This document shows positions 26,408-34,562 of a stretch of 64,000 bases of DNA, one piece after another. Made by a program: the position numbers and the translations under genes. The notes beneath the pieces are model-generated. The model saw only the letters and a list, made by a program, of their open reading frames with translations, made no database searches and was not told where the DNA came from. Origin of the DNA: Cellulosilyticum sp. (GTDB lineage: Bacteria; Bacillota; Clostridia; Lachnospirales; Cellulosilyticaceae); NCBI GenBank assembly GCA_015058045.1, contig SVDC01000010.1, positions 1 through 64,000 of the forward strand. Direction: 5' to 3'. Positions within the stretch are counted from its first letter, which is position 1. Each line of letters starts with the position of its first letter.

Positions 26408-27235
26408 TTATTTACTAAATTTACTAAATAAGGCCTGTAATATATTGATTAATAATAAAATCATAAAAGAAGCAAATAGCATTACTATAGCAATAGCTGT
26501 TGCACCACTATAATCATATTCTCCTAGCTTACTCATAATAAGTAACGGTGCTATTTCCGTTTTCATTGGTTGATTTCCAGCTATAAAAATAACACTCCCA
26601 TATTCACCAAGTCCTCTTGCAAAGGCAAGTGCAAAGCCCGTTAGTAGCGCTGGAAAAATTTCAGGAACTATAACTCTAAAAAAAATCTGTATTCTGTCGG
26701 CTCCAAGCATTATAGCGGCTTCTTCATATTGTATATCCAAATCCTCTAAAACAGGTTGTATGGTTCTTACAACAAAAGGTATTCCTATAAAAACAAGAGC
26801 CATACTTATTCCAAACTTTGAATGTATTGATTGAATTCCTATAGAATATAAAAATTGACCGATCCATCCATTTTTTGCAAAAAGAGTTGTAAGAGAAATG
26901 CCAGCAACAGCAGTTGGCAAAGCAAATGGTAAGTCTATAAAACCATCTATAATTCTTTTACAAGGGAAATCATATCTAACCAATACCCAAGAAATAATAA
27001 TCCCAAAGATACTATTCACACTAGCTGCTATAAACGAGCATAATAAACTCACTTTATAGCCCGCCACAACTCTTTGACTGAATGCTGCTTTCATAAATCC
27101 ACTTAAGCCTGAATCAAAACTTTTCACAAATACGGTAGCCAAAGGAATTATAACAATTAAACTTAAATATAGTAGAACAACGCCCATTGATAAACCAAAT
27201 CCAGGTATTACTTTTGTTTTTTTCCACCTTGCCAT
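26408..27235 (-). CDS. cysT: Sulfate ABC transporter permease CysT
   Basis: This 275-aa permease has six predicted membrane helices and an EAA loop (YEEAAIMLGADRIQIFFRV). The GEYGSVIFIAGN segment near residue 215 is characteristic of the sulfate permease CysT/CysU. It lies between the binding protein and cysW in one operon. Confidence 0.93.
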   Translation of the reverse strand: MARWKKTKVIPGFGLSMGVVLLYLSLIVIIPLATVFVKSFDSGLSGFMKAAFSQRVVAGYKVSLLCSFIAASVNSIFGIIISWVLVRYDFPCKRIIDGFIDLPFALPTAVAGISLTTLFAKNGWIGQFLYSIGIQSIHSKFGISMALVFIGIPFVVRTIQPVLEDLDIQYEEAAIMLGADRIQIFFRVIVPEIFPALLTGFALAFARGLGEYGSVIFIAGNQPMKTEIAPLLIMSKLGEYDYSGATAIAIVMLFASFMILLLINILQALFSKFSK

Positions 27236-27266
27236 TTACTTCATCACTCCCATTATCTAATTATTA

Positions 27267-28316
27267 CTAATTTGTAGGGACATATATCTGATCAAATACT
27301 CCATCATCTGCAAAGTGAGTAGCTTGAGCATTTGTCCAGCCTCCAAAAACCTCATCAATTGTCACTAACTTAATATCTGCAAATGTGTCCTTATATTTCT
27401 CAAGAATTTCTTCATTTCTTGGTCTATAATAATTTCTAGCAGCTATTTCCTGCCCTTCATCGCTGTACAGGTACTCAAGATAATCTTTTGCAATTTCTGC
27501 AGTTCCACGGACTTCAACATTTGCATCAACTATTGCAACAGGAGGCTCAGCAAGAATACTAATAGACGGTGTTACAATTTCAAATTGATCACCACCATCT
27601 TCTCCAAGAGAAAGATAAGCTTCATTTTCCCATGCTAAAAGTACATCTCCAATACCATTTTCAGCAAAACTTGTTGTTGCACCTCTTGCACCTGAATCTA
27701 AGGCAACAACATTTTTATAAAGTTTTGTTATATACTCTCTTACTTGTACCTCATCATTGTCATATTGTTTTAAAGCCCATGCCCAAGCCGCGAGATAATT
27801 CCATCTTGCACCTCCAGATGTTTTAGGATTTGGTGTTACAATCTCAACGTCACTTCTTACTAGATCGCCCCAATCCTTAATATTTTTTGGATTTCCTTTT
27901 CTTACAAGAAATACTATGGTAGAAGTATACGGTGCGCTATTCTCTTTAAATTCACTTTGCCAATTTTCATCAATCAAACCTGCTTTGCTAATCTCATCAA
28001 TATCATAGGCCAAAGCAAGTGTAACAATATCTGCTTCAATACCCTCAATAACTGATCTTCCTTGTTTTCCTGAACCCCCATGAGACTGTTCAACTTTAAC
28101 ACTCCTACCAGTCTTTTCTTGATAATACTTAGCAAAAGTTTCATTATATTGTGTATAAAGTTCTCTTGTTGGATCATAACTTACATTTAAAAGTTCCACT
28201 GTTTCAGTTTTGCTTTCCCCTGCTGTTTTACTTCCAACTTCAGTTGTATTGCATCCTGTGAAAGTTGTTACTCCTAACGCTAATAATAAAATAGTCCCAA
28301 CAAACTTTTTCATCAT
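27267..28316 (-). CDS. sbp: Sulfate-binding lipoprotein (Sbp)
   Basis: About 348-349 aa. The reading frame could start at 28331, but GGGGAG three bases before ATG-ATG favours 28316 or 28313. A signal peptide ends in the lipobox TFTGC, so the protein is a lipid-anchored surface binding protein. The ligand-binding signature [13 protein letters not shown] and QSHGGSGKQ is diagnostic of the sulfate/thiosulfate-binding family. It feeds CysT-CysW-CysA and is the first gene of the import operon. Confidence 0.92.
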   Translation of the reverse strand: MMKKFVGTILLLALGVTTFTGCNTTEVGSKTAGESKTETVELLNVSYDPTRELYTQYNETFAKYYQEKTGRSVKVEQSHGGSGKQGRSVIEGIEADIVTLALAYDIDEISKAGLIDENWQSEFKENSAPYTSTIVFLVRKGNPKNIKDWGDLVRSDVEIVTPNPKTSGGARWNYLAAWAWALKQYDNDEVQVREYITKLYKNVVALDSGARGATTSFAENGIGDVLLAWENEAYLSLGEDGGDQFEIVTPSISILAEPPVAIVDANVEVRGTAEIAKDYLEYLYSDEGQEIAARNYYRPRNEEILEKYKDTFADIKLVTIDEVFGGWTNAQATHFADDGVFDQIYVPTN

Positions 28317-28412
28317 TTTCTCCCCTTTCATCTCCCTAATTACTAGTTTATATGCTACCTCTCAATTCCCCTTTTTATTTCCCATAATTTTACTAGGTTT
28401 AATATGTTTTAC

Positions 28413-28441
28413 ACTATAATACTCGAGTAAATCTTTGTCAA
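28413..28441 (-). promoter_or_regulatory. Promoter of the sulfate import operon
   Basis: A perfect -35 TTGACA and a TATAGT -10 are 17 bp apart. The spacer contains the 8-bp palindrome ACTCGAGT (28421-28428), a possible repressor site. The predicted leader is about 90 nt and shows no riboswitch I recognise. Confidence 0.75.
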
Positions 28442-28521
28442 TTTGGCTTTTTTTATACTCCGTTATAGGTAAATAGTATAATTCTTACTCACCTAACCAA
28501 TCGTAAGTTATCCAATAAAAT

Positions 28522-28557
28522 AGGCCCTCTCAAACAGCTTTGAGACGGTCTTTTTTT
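28522..28557. terminator. Terminator-like hairpin after the sulfur operon
   Basis: A stem GGCCCTCTCAAA / TTTGAGACGGTC around a four-base loop. A seven-T run follows on the plus strand and a weaker T-rich stretch on the minus strand. It lies 21 bp past the siroheme dehydrogenase stop codon and separates that operon from sbp. Confidence 0.65.
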
Positions 28558-28577
28558 ATAATAAGCCTTTAGTTAGA

Positions 28578-29210
28578 CTATTTATATCTTTGAATAATAT
28601 CTACTATCTCTTTATTTGTAAGTTTTCTTTTTCTCTTATCACCCAACCTAAATATTTCTTCTAAGCATTTCTTTCTTTCATTTTGTGTCTTGATGCGCTG
28701 TTTCACATATTCACGAATTTCTCCCATCTGTTTGTTAAGATCATTATAGTAATCTGGGATACACTCCTCTATTTTCTTTCTAATATTTTTTGCAAGAACA
28801 GGACTGTTACCTCCACTACTAATTCCAGCAATAATCTCTCCTTTTTTTATGAGGGAAGAAAAATAAAAACTACAATCATCTTTTTGATCAACAGCATTAA
28901 TCAAAATATTTTTATCCTTACATATTTGAGCAATCTTATGATTAACTGCTATATCATCAGTAGCTGCAATTACAAAAAAAACACCTTTAAAATCATCCTC
29001 ATTGTACTCCCTTTGATTTATAATCAAATACTCTCCTAAGGGGTGATTTTCTTTTAACCTTTTAATTTTCTCAGAAAGATCAAGTGCTACTACATGGATA
29101 GTTACCTCAAATTCCAGCAAAGTGTGTATCTTTCGATATGCCACTTCACCACCGCCAATAATAAGACAATGCTTTTCTGCTAAATCGATAAAAAACGGAA
29201 AATAAGCCAT
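28578..29210 (-). CDS. Precorrin-2 dehydrogenase / sirohydrochlorin ferrochelatase (Met8/SirC type)
   Basis: From the ATG at 29210 it has 210 aa. That ATG is preceded by AAAGGTG; the longer reading would use a GTG at 29219 inside the same site. The N-terminal Rossmann domain has the NAD motif GGGEVA. The middle has the family motif SSGGNSPVLAK, and a C-terminal helical domain follows. It turns precorrin-2 into sirohydrochlorin and possibly inserts iron, giving siroheme for the sulfite reductase of this locus. The uroporphyrinogen methylase that makes its substrate is in the HemC-CobA-HemD fusion. Confidence 0.88.
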   Translation of the reverse strand: MAYFPFFIDLAEKHCLIIGGGEVAYRKIHTLLEFEVTIHVVALDLSEKIKRLKENHPLGEYLIINQREYNEDDFKGVFFVIAATDDIAVNHKIAQICKDKNILINAVDQKDDCSFYFSSLIKKGEIIAGISSGGNSPVLAKNIRKKIEECIPDYYNDLNKQMGEIREYVKQRIKTQNERKKCLEEIFRLGDKRKRKLTNKEIVDIIQRYK

Positions 29211-29270
29211 AAATTTCACCTTTCATTTACATTCATTACTAATCTATATTTAACTTGAAATATCTACCTT

Positions 29271-30173
29271 TTATTTCAAAGTCGATATATACTCAGATGC
29301 TGAAATTGCTGCATTCGCTCCATCTGCAACGGCAGTAACTACCTGACGCAAATGTTTTGTTCTTATATCTCCAGCCCCATAAAAACCCTCTCTGCTTGTT
29401 TTACAAGTTTCATCTGCAACAATGTAACCCTTTTCATCTAATAAGACTATTTCACTTAATAGGGATGTTTCCGGCATCATCCCTATAGCTACAAATATGC
29501 CCTCTACTTTTAAAACTCGCCCAGTATTCAATGTTGCTGCCTCAACCTTTTTTTCACCACTGATGGATACAAGTTGTGCATCTGTAATGATCTCAACATT
29601 CTCTTTACAGCATATTTTCTCCAATGCTTTTGCTGAACCTCTAAAGCTTTTCCGTCTATGTACTAAATATACTTTTTTACATATCTCTGAAAGATATAAT
29701 GCCTCATCAAGTGCTGTATCTCCACCTCCTACAACTATAACATTCTTATCCTTATAAAATGCACCATCACATACTGCACAATAGGATATCCCCTTACCTC
29801 CATACTCCTTTTCCTTACAAATTCCAAGTCGTCTATGTGTCGCACCTGCACAATAAATGATAGTCTTAGTTTCAATCACTTCACTATTGTCTAAAGTTAC
29901 ACGCCAATACTTATTTAATTTTTCATATTTGATAGCTTCACCTTCATAAAATTCCACATCAAGTTTTTTTACATCTTCAAGAAAAATTTCTCCAATATCA
30001 TAGCCACTTCTGCCCACTAAGCCAAGATAATTATCTACTTGGTTACTTTCTGCAATTTGTCCCGTTCCCATATATTCTTTTTCCACTACAATAATATCTA
30101 AATTAGCTCTCTTAGCATAAATTGCTGCACTTAGGCCTGCTGGTCCGCTTCCAATTATAACCACATCTAACAC
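29271..30173 (-). CDS. trxB: Thioredoxin reductase (TrxB-like)
   Basis: This 300-aa FAD/NADPH enzyme has GSGPAGLSAA (8-17), the redox-active CAVC (132-135) and NADPH motif GGGDTALDE. It should reduce the small thioredoxin encoded in the same operon, which may supply electrons to sulfite reduction or recycle the sulfur carrier. It lies between the JAMM protease and the siroheme dehydrogenase. Confidence 0.92.
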   Translation of the reverse strand: MLDVVIIGSGPAGLSAAIYAKRANLDIIVVEKEYMGTGQIAESNQVDNYLGLVGRSGYDIGEIFLEDVKKLDVEFYEGEAIKYEKLNKYWRVTLDNSEVIETKTIIYCAGATHRRLGICKEKEYGGKGISYCAVCDGAFYKDKNVIVVGGGDTALDEALYLSEICKKVYLVHRRKSFRGSAKALEKICCKENVEIITDAQLVSISGEKKVEAATLNTGRVLKVEGIFVAIGMMPETSLLSEIVLLDEKGYIVADETCKTSREGFYGAGDIRTKHLRQVVTAVADGANAAISASEYISTLK

Positions 30174-30218
30174 GTTCTCACCTCTTCTCTATTTCTAAAA
30201 TATTAGTAGTCCCATTTT

Positions 30219-30635
30219 TTAATCTATAATTATGAGCTCTTCTTTTTCAGAAATGTTATTTGCAATATGAAACGAATTAAGTACGGGATTATCATAATCC
30301 ATTAATGATAAAATCATATAGCTCGCACTACTATCATATGCAAGTCGCTTATCTTCTTCTGATGGTCTTGATGGCGATTCTGGATGTGAATGCCAATTAC
30401 CAATTAGTTTTAATCCATTTACCCTTATATCTTTAATAGTAGCTAACTGTTCATTCGGATCAATTGAAAAATGTTCATTTGAATGATCAATATTGGTCAG
30501 ATAATAAACTTTTTTAACTTCTTTACTATCACCATCAATAGTCCCTGCTATTAGTCCACATGCTTCATTAGGTAACTCAGATTTGGCATGTTTAATCATT
30601 TTCTCTAAGTCAGCTTTTAACAGTTTTATCATCAC
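30219..30635 (-). CDS. JAMM/MPN metalloprotease (HcyD/CysO-peptidase type)
   Basis: This 138-aa single-domain protease has a complete JAMM site: Glu24 (NEACG), His82 and His84 (WHSHP), Ser92 and Asp95. Small bacterial JAMM proteins of this kind trim or deconjugate ThiS-like sulfur carriers. A carrier ending in Gly-Gly-Gly-Gln is encoded two genes upstream, so removal of the final Gln to expose Gly-Gly is the likely job, as described for HcyD in Wolinella and QbsD in Pseudomonas. It starts at GTG 30635 or ATG 30632. Confidence 0.88.
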   Translation of the reverse strand: MMIKLLKADLEKMIKHAKSELPNEACGLIAGTIDGDSKEVKKVYYLTNIDHSNEHFSIDPNEQLATIKDIRVNGLKLIGNWHSHPESPSRPSEEDKRLAYDSSASYMILSLMDYDNPVLNSFHIANNISEKEELIIID

Positions 30636-30672
30636 TTACATATCCCCCTACCATTTATTTCATTACATACAA

Positions 30673-30715
30673 GGCAGCTTAGCTAGAAAAATATATTCTT
30701 TCTGATTAAACTGCC
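30673..30715 (-). promoter_or_regulatory. Intercistronic hairpin between the E1 and JAMM genes
   Basis: GGCAG/CTGCC and an inner AGAAA/TTTCT stem form a hairpin in the 95-bp gap. No T-run follows, so it is more likely an mRNA processing or stability element than a terminator. Confidence 0.4.
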
Positions 30716-30730
30716 TCAAAAAACTGTATC

Positions 30731-31537
30731 CTAAATTCCATCACACTCTGCTTGTTCATAGTCAATCAGTTCATTAATTGTTGGATGGGTTCCACATACT
30801 GAGCAATTTGAAGTATTTGATGGAAGCTTAATCTTTCGAAAATCCATTTTTATTGCATCAAATGTAAGTAAATAACCAGTTAAAAGTTCTCCTACCCCAG
30901 TTATATATTTAATAGCTTCCATTGCTTGAAGACTTCCAATCACACCACCCATAGCCCCTACAACTCCAGCCTGTTTACAAGTAGGCACTGCATCCTTAGG
31001 AGGTGGATTTTTAAATACACATCTATAACATGGACCTTCTTCAGGTACATAAGTCATAAGTTGCCCCTTAAAACGAATAATGCCAGCATGTGAAAATGGT
31101 TTTTTAGCCATTACACAGGCATCATTGATTAGAAATTTTGCTGGGAAATTATCCGTTCCATCAATGACAAAATCGTACTCTTTAATTAAATCCATTATGT
31201 TTTCAGATGTAACGAATGTACGATATGTATTAACGGTTACATCTGGATTCATTTTATTCATTGTTTCTTTTGCAGATTGAACCTTTGCCTTACCAACATC
31301 TTCTGTAGCATGAATAATCTGTCTTTGAAGATTAGATAAATCTACCTCATCCGCATCAACAATCCCTATAGTCCCAATACCTGCTGCAGCTAAATACATA
31401 GCTGCGGGGGCACCAAGCCCACCCGCACCAATAATAAGAACCTTTGAATTAAGGAGCTTTTTCTGACCTTTAACACCTATTTCCTTTAATATAATATGTC
31501 TAGAATATCTTTCTAGTTGTTCGTTTGTAAATGCCAC
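30731..31537 (-). CDS. E1-like sulfur-carrier adenylyltransferase (MoeB/ThiF/HcyF type)
   Basis: The protein has 268 aa. The nucleotide-binding GAGGLG (37-42), the DLSNLQRQ arginine segment and Asp130 region (DGTDN) are those of MoeB/ThiF enzymes. Four cysteines for structural zinc are present (CYRC at 170-173 and CSVC near 245), and Cys187 (TCKQAGV) matches the conserved catalytic position. It adenylates the C-terminal Gly of the sulfur carrier. Its start abuts the carrier's stop codon. Confidence 0.92.
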   Translation of the reverse strand: MAFTNEQLERYSRHIILKEIGVKGQKKLLNSKVLIIGAGGLGAPAAMYLAAAGIGTIGIVDADEVDLSNLQRQIIHATEDVGKAKVQSAKETMNKMNPDVTVNTYRTFVTSENIMDLIKEYDFVIDGTDNFPAKFLINDACVMAKKPFSHAGIIRFKGQLMTYVPEEGPCYRCVFKNPPPKDAVPTCKQAGVVGAMGGVIGSLQAMEAIKYITGVGELLTGYLLTFDAIKMDFRKIKLPSNTSNCSVCGTHPTINELIDYEQAECDGI

Positions 31538-31744
31538 TTATTGTCCACCTCCCATAAAATATAGGAATTCTATAGTGTCTTCATTTTTCAATACTTGAGT
31601 TATAAAATCTTCAGCTTTTACGAATTCATCATTTACAGAAACTGTTACATATTCAGGTGTTTCTACATTTTCCTGTTCAATAAGCTCTGCAATAGTAATG
31701 CCATCTTTAACTTCTTTAACTTCTCCTGCAATTGTAAGCTTCAT
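31538..31744 (-). CDS. ThiS/MoaD-like sulfur carrier with C-terminal Gly-Gly-Gly-Gln
   Basis: From the ATG at 31744 it has 68 aa. GGAGG lies nine bases upstream, while the ATG at 31753 touches it and cannot be used well. It has a beta-grasp pattern and ends in MGGGQ. Active carriers end in Gly-Gly, so the extra Gln must be cut off before adenylation. The JAMM protease and E1 enzyme encoded next provide both steps. In Wolinella the equivalent HcyS donates sulfur to MetY for homocysteine; metY is in the same operon here. Confidence 0.88.
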   Translation of the reverse strand: MKLTIAGEVKEVKDGITIAELIEQENVETPEYVTVSVNDEFVKAEDFITQVLKNEDTIEFLYFMGGGQ

Positions 31745-31764
31745 TTTTAACATCCTCCATTACT

Positions 31765-32082
31765 TTAAATGTTCCTTTTAATAATTTCTTCTAATTCTAT
31801 TTTCTTCTGGATTCCAACGAGTTTTTTAATCTGTTCTCCATTTTTAAAAAATATAAGAGTAGGTGCTGCTGTCACTTCATATCTTTCAACTAAATGCGTA
31901 TCATATGCTATATTCACTTTACCAACATACAGCTTATCAGCATATAACTCCTCAAGTTCTGCAAGAAGTGGAGATATCCTTTTACACGGAACACAACTTT
32001 CAGAATAAAAATCAATTAATACAAGCTTATCATTTTCAAGAATCTTACTCTCAAAACTTTCAATATTTAATCTCTCTGCCAT
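31765..32082 (-). CDS. Thioredoxin with CVPC active site
   Basis: From the ATG at 32082 (AAAGGAAAG upstream) it has 105 aa. A longer frame to 32142 would add an unlikely N-terminus. The active site is CVPC within SESCVPCKRIS, in place of the usual WCGPC, and the cis-Pro is in AAPTLIFF. It is cytoplasmic. It probably works with the thioredoxin reductase four genes downstream, possibly for APS reductase or carrier reduction. Confidence 0.9.
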   Translation of the reverse strand: MAERLNIESFESKILENDKLVLIDFYSESCVPCKRISPLLAELEELYADKLYVGKVNIAYDTHLVERYEVTAAPTLIFFKNGEQIKKLVGIQKKIELEEIIKRNI

Positions 32083-32154
32083 GATCTTTCCTTTCTTAGT
32101 TAAGAAGACTTTATTTTCCCCATAATTCATGCACATAAGCACTTATCCTATTTT

Positions 32155-32400
32155 TTAATCTTCAACCTTTTTAACAATTAAATCATATGTTCCATCTTGA
32201 TTTTCAATCAACTTAAGTATTTGATGTCCCTCTTCCTTTATACTTCTAGGCACATTTTGAACAGGTTCGCCATCATTCATATGTATAGATAAAATCTGTC
32301 CATCATCCAATTCCTCAAGTGCAACTTTTGCTTTAACAAATGTCACAGGACAAACTACATCTGTGATATCTACAGTATTATCAACCTTATAATCAGTCAT
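32155..32400 (-). CDS. TusA/SirA-family sulfur-relay protein
   Basis: This 81-aa protein has the family Cys-Pro motif (DVVCPVTFVKAK) near residue 17 that carries persulfide sulfur. Its start overlaps the sulfite reductase stop by 8 bp (ATGA-type coupling). It probably hands sulfide or persulfide from sulfite reduction to the ThiS-like carrier; this is an inference from position. Confidence 0.9.
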   Translation of the reverse strand: MTDYKVDNTVDITDVVCPVTFVKAKVALEELDDGQILSIHMNDGEPVQNVPRSIKEEGHQILKLIENQDGTYDLIVKKVED

Positions 32401-33256
32401 TTTTATACGCCTCCTCTATTACTTTTTCAAATTGCTCTCTACCTACACGATCAATTGTAAATTTAAAACGTTCACCAGCATTGGCATTTTCTTCAAAGAA
32501 ATGAATGGCTGCATCGCAAACTTTCATCAGCTTATTATAGTCTTCAATAAATGGAATAATAGTCTTTCCAGTATTAATGGTGTTACCAAACAACCCACCA
32601 AATGATACAATATATCCATGTGTTTCATCATAAGCATCTGTTGGACAGGCTTTAGTACATCTACCACAGAAATTGCATGCCTCTTGATTGATTGTAATTT
32701 TGTTATCTTCTAACTTAATTGCTTTCCCACGACAAGCTTTAACACAGACTCCACATTGAATACATTTCTCTTCATTCCATTCAACTTTAATACCGCCTTT
32801 AATACCAACATCATTTTCTTCTGCCTTTAAGCAATTATTCTGGCAGCCTGTAATACCAAATTTAAATTTATGTGGCAATTCACGAGCAAAATATCTATCA
32901 TCTAACTCTTTTGCAAGTGTATATGTGTCAATACATCCACTGGGACAAACAGCAGCTCCTTGACAAGCTGTTATGGTACGTACTCTTGGTCCACATACAC
33001 CAGGTTCTACTTCGCCCTCAGCCAGTGCTTTTTTAACTGCATCCACTTCATCAAGTTTAATAAAGGGAATTTCTACGCTTTGCCTTGATGTAAGGTGGAC
33101 ATAACCTTCACCATACTGCTCTGATACTTCTGCAATCTTAGCAAGTTGTTTTGCTGTCAACTGTCCTCCAACTACTCTTAACCTTAAAGAAAAATTGTTC
33201 TTTTGCTTTTGACGCATAAAACCGCCTTTTTTTAGTGCTGTATAATCTACTCCCAC
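32393..33256 (-). CDS. Single-subunit siroheme/[4Fe-4S] sulfite reductase with ferredoxin insert
   Basis: The protein has 287 aa and starts at a GTG after GGAGGGTG. It has a siroheme-Fe4S cysteine set: Cys98/Cys104 (TACQGAAVCPSG) and Cys138/Cys142 (GITGCQNNC). A double 4Fe-4S ferredoxin module (Cys165, 168, 171, 175 and 194, 197, 200, 204) follows. It is much smaller than CysI and resembles AsrC and other small anaerobic sulfite reductases. It should reduce sulfite to sulfide; the siroheme genes lie in the same region. The electron donor is not encoded beside it, other than thioredoxin. Confidence 0.88.
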   Translation of the reverse strand: MGVDYTALKKGGFMRQKQKNNFSLRLRVVGGQLTAKQLAKIAEVSEQYGEGYVHLTSRQSVEIPFIKLDEVDAVKKALAEGEVEPGVCGPRVRTITACQGAAVCPSGCIDTYTLAKELDDRYFARELPHKFKFGITGCQNNCLKAEENDVGIKGGIKVEWNEEKCIQCGVCVKACRGKAIKLEDNKITINQEACNFCGRCTKACPTDAYDETHGYIVSFGGLFGNTINTGKTIIPFIEDYNKLMKVCDAAIHFFEENANAGERFKFTIDRVGREQFEKVIEEAYKND

Positions 33257-33321
33257 GTTACACCCTCCATTTTATAACTTGTTTTACATGTATCACTTAT
33301 TTGATATAGATAAGGTATTTC

Positions 33322-34548
33322 TTATAAAGATTTAATTGCTGCTATAAAATCTTCAATCAAATCTTGTGTATCCTCAATCCCTATACTAACTCGAATAGTA
33401 TCCTCCCATACTCCTGCATTTTGCATTTGTTCTTTTGTATTATGTGTATAGATCGTTGAAGCTGGATGAATGACTAATGTTTTGGAATCTCCAATATTAG
33501 TTGCTTTTAATGCGTATTTAAGTGTATTCATGAATCGATAGGCTCGTTCTTTAGAACCTGCACGAATTGTAAGAATTCCACCACCTTTACCATTAAACTG
33601 TTTCTTAACTAAATCTTGATATGGGCTACCCTCTATTGTTGGATAATTTGCTGTAACAATGCCTGTTTGATTGATTGCTTCTGCTAGACTCTTTGCATTG
33701 TCACAAATTCTCTCCATTCGCAGTCCTAATGTTTCCATTCCAATAATATTAAGAAAAGCATTCATTGGAGCAAGGCATCCACCCATATTTCTCCATATCC
33801 CATTTCTAAGTTTTGCAATATATGCCAAACTACCATATTTTTTGTATTCTTCAAATCCCTTGTATCTTATACCGTCCCATTTAAAATTACCACTGTCTAC
33901 TATTACACCACTAATAGAATTACCACTTCCATTAATATACTTAGAAGATGAATGCACGATGATATCTGCACCAAATTCGAAAGGCCTGATTAAGTATGGT
34001 GTTGCCGTTGTACTATCCACAATGAGCGGAATATTTTTGCTATGTACAAAGTCAGCAACAGCTTTTATATCCATCACATCAAGCCCCGGATTCCCAATAA
34101 CTTCACCATATACTACTTTTGTATTTTCATTAATGAGTGGTTCAATTTCCTCTATCGTAATATGTTTTACAAATCTAGTTTTAATCCCGAATTTCTCAAA
34201 GTCTTTAAACAAGTCAATGGTTCCACCAAACAATCCACTTCCTGCAATAATCTCATCGCCTTCACTTAAAATATTAAGTAATGCCTGCGTAATTGCTGAC
34301 ATGCCCGATGCACATGCAACTGCCCCTTTTCCTCCTTCAAGTTCATTAACCCTACGTTCAAATGAGTCAATAATTGGGTTACTAATCCTTGTATATGCAA
34401 ATCCAGGAGCTCTATTGTTAAACACTTTTTCTAATTCTTCTGCTGTATCATAGGCAAAAGCACTAACTTGACTTATAGGCGGAATTGTAGCCCCTGATAG
34501 ATGACTTTTAGTGGCTTGCCCATGTAGTAACTTTGTATCAAATCTCAT
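33322..34548 (-). CDS. metY: O-acetylhomoserine sulfhydrylase MetY
   Basis: From the ATG at 34548 it has 408 aa. GGGGGTGG precedes it; a GTG at 34563 overlaps the cysN stop. It is a PLP enzyme of the Cys/Met family, with the PLP lysine in HSSSKYINGSG and the YTRISNPI segment near the N-terminus. It makes homocysteine from O-acetylhomoserine, normally with sulfide. In this operon a thiocarboxylated carrier may be the sulfur donor. It sits between cysN and the sulfite reductase gene. Confidence 0.92.
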   Translation of the reverse strand: MRFDTKLLHGQATKSHLSGATIPPISQVSAFAYDTAEELEKVFNNRAPGFAYTRISNPIIDSFERRVNELEGGKGAVACASGMSAITQALLNILSEGDEIIAGSGLFGGTIDLFKDFEKFGIKTRFVKHITIEEIEPLINENTKVVYGEVIGNPGLDVMDIKAVADFVHSKNIPLIVDSTTATPYLIRPFEFGADIIVHSSSKYINGSGNSISGVIVDSGNFKWDGIRYKGFEEYKKYGSLAYIAKLRNGIWRNMGGCLAPMNAFLNIIGMETLGLRMERICDNAKSLAEAINQTGIVTANYPTIEGSPYQDLVKKQFNGKGGGILTIRAGSKERAYRFMNTLKYALKATNIGDSKTLVIHPASTIYTHNTKEQMQNAGVWEDTIRVSIGIEDTQDLIEDFIAAIKSL

Positions 34549-34562
34549 TTCATCCACCCCCA

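Noticed and set aside
33671-34453. A 260-aa plus-strand open frame inside metY
   Set aside because: It is antisense to a clear PLP enzyme, has no domain and reads as low-complexity Ile/Ser/Leu sequence.
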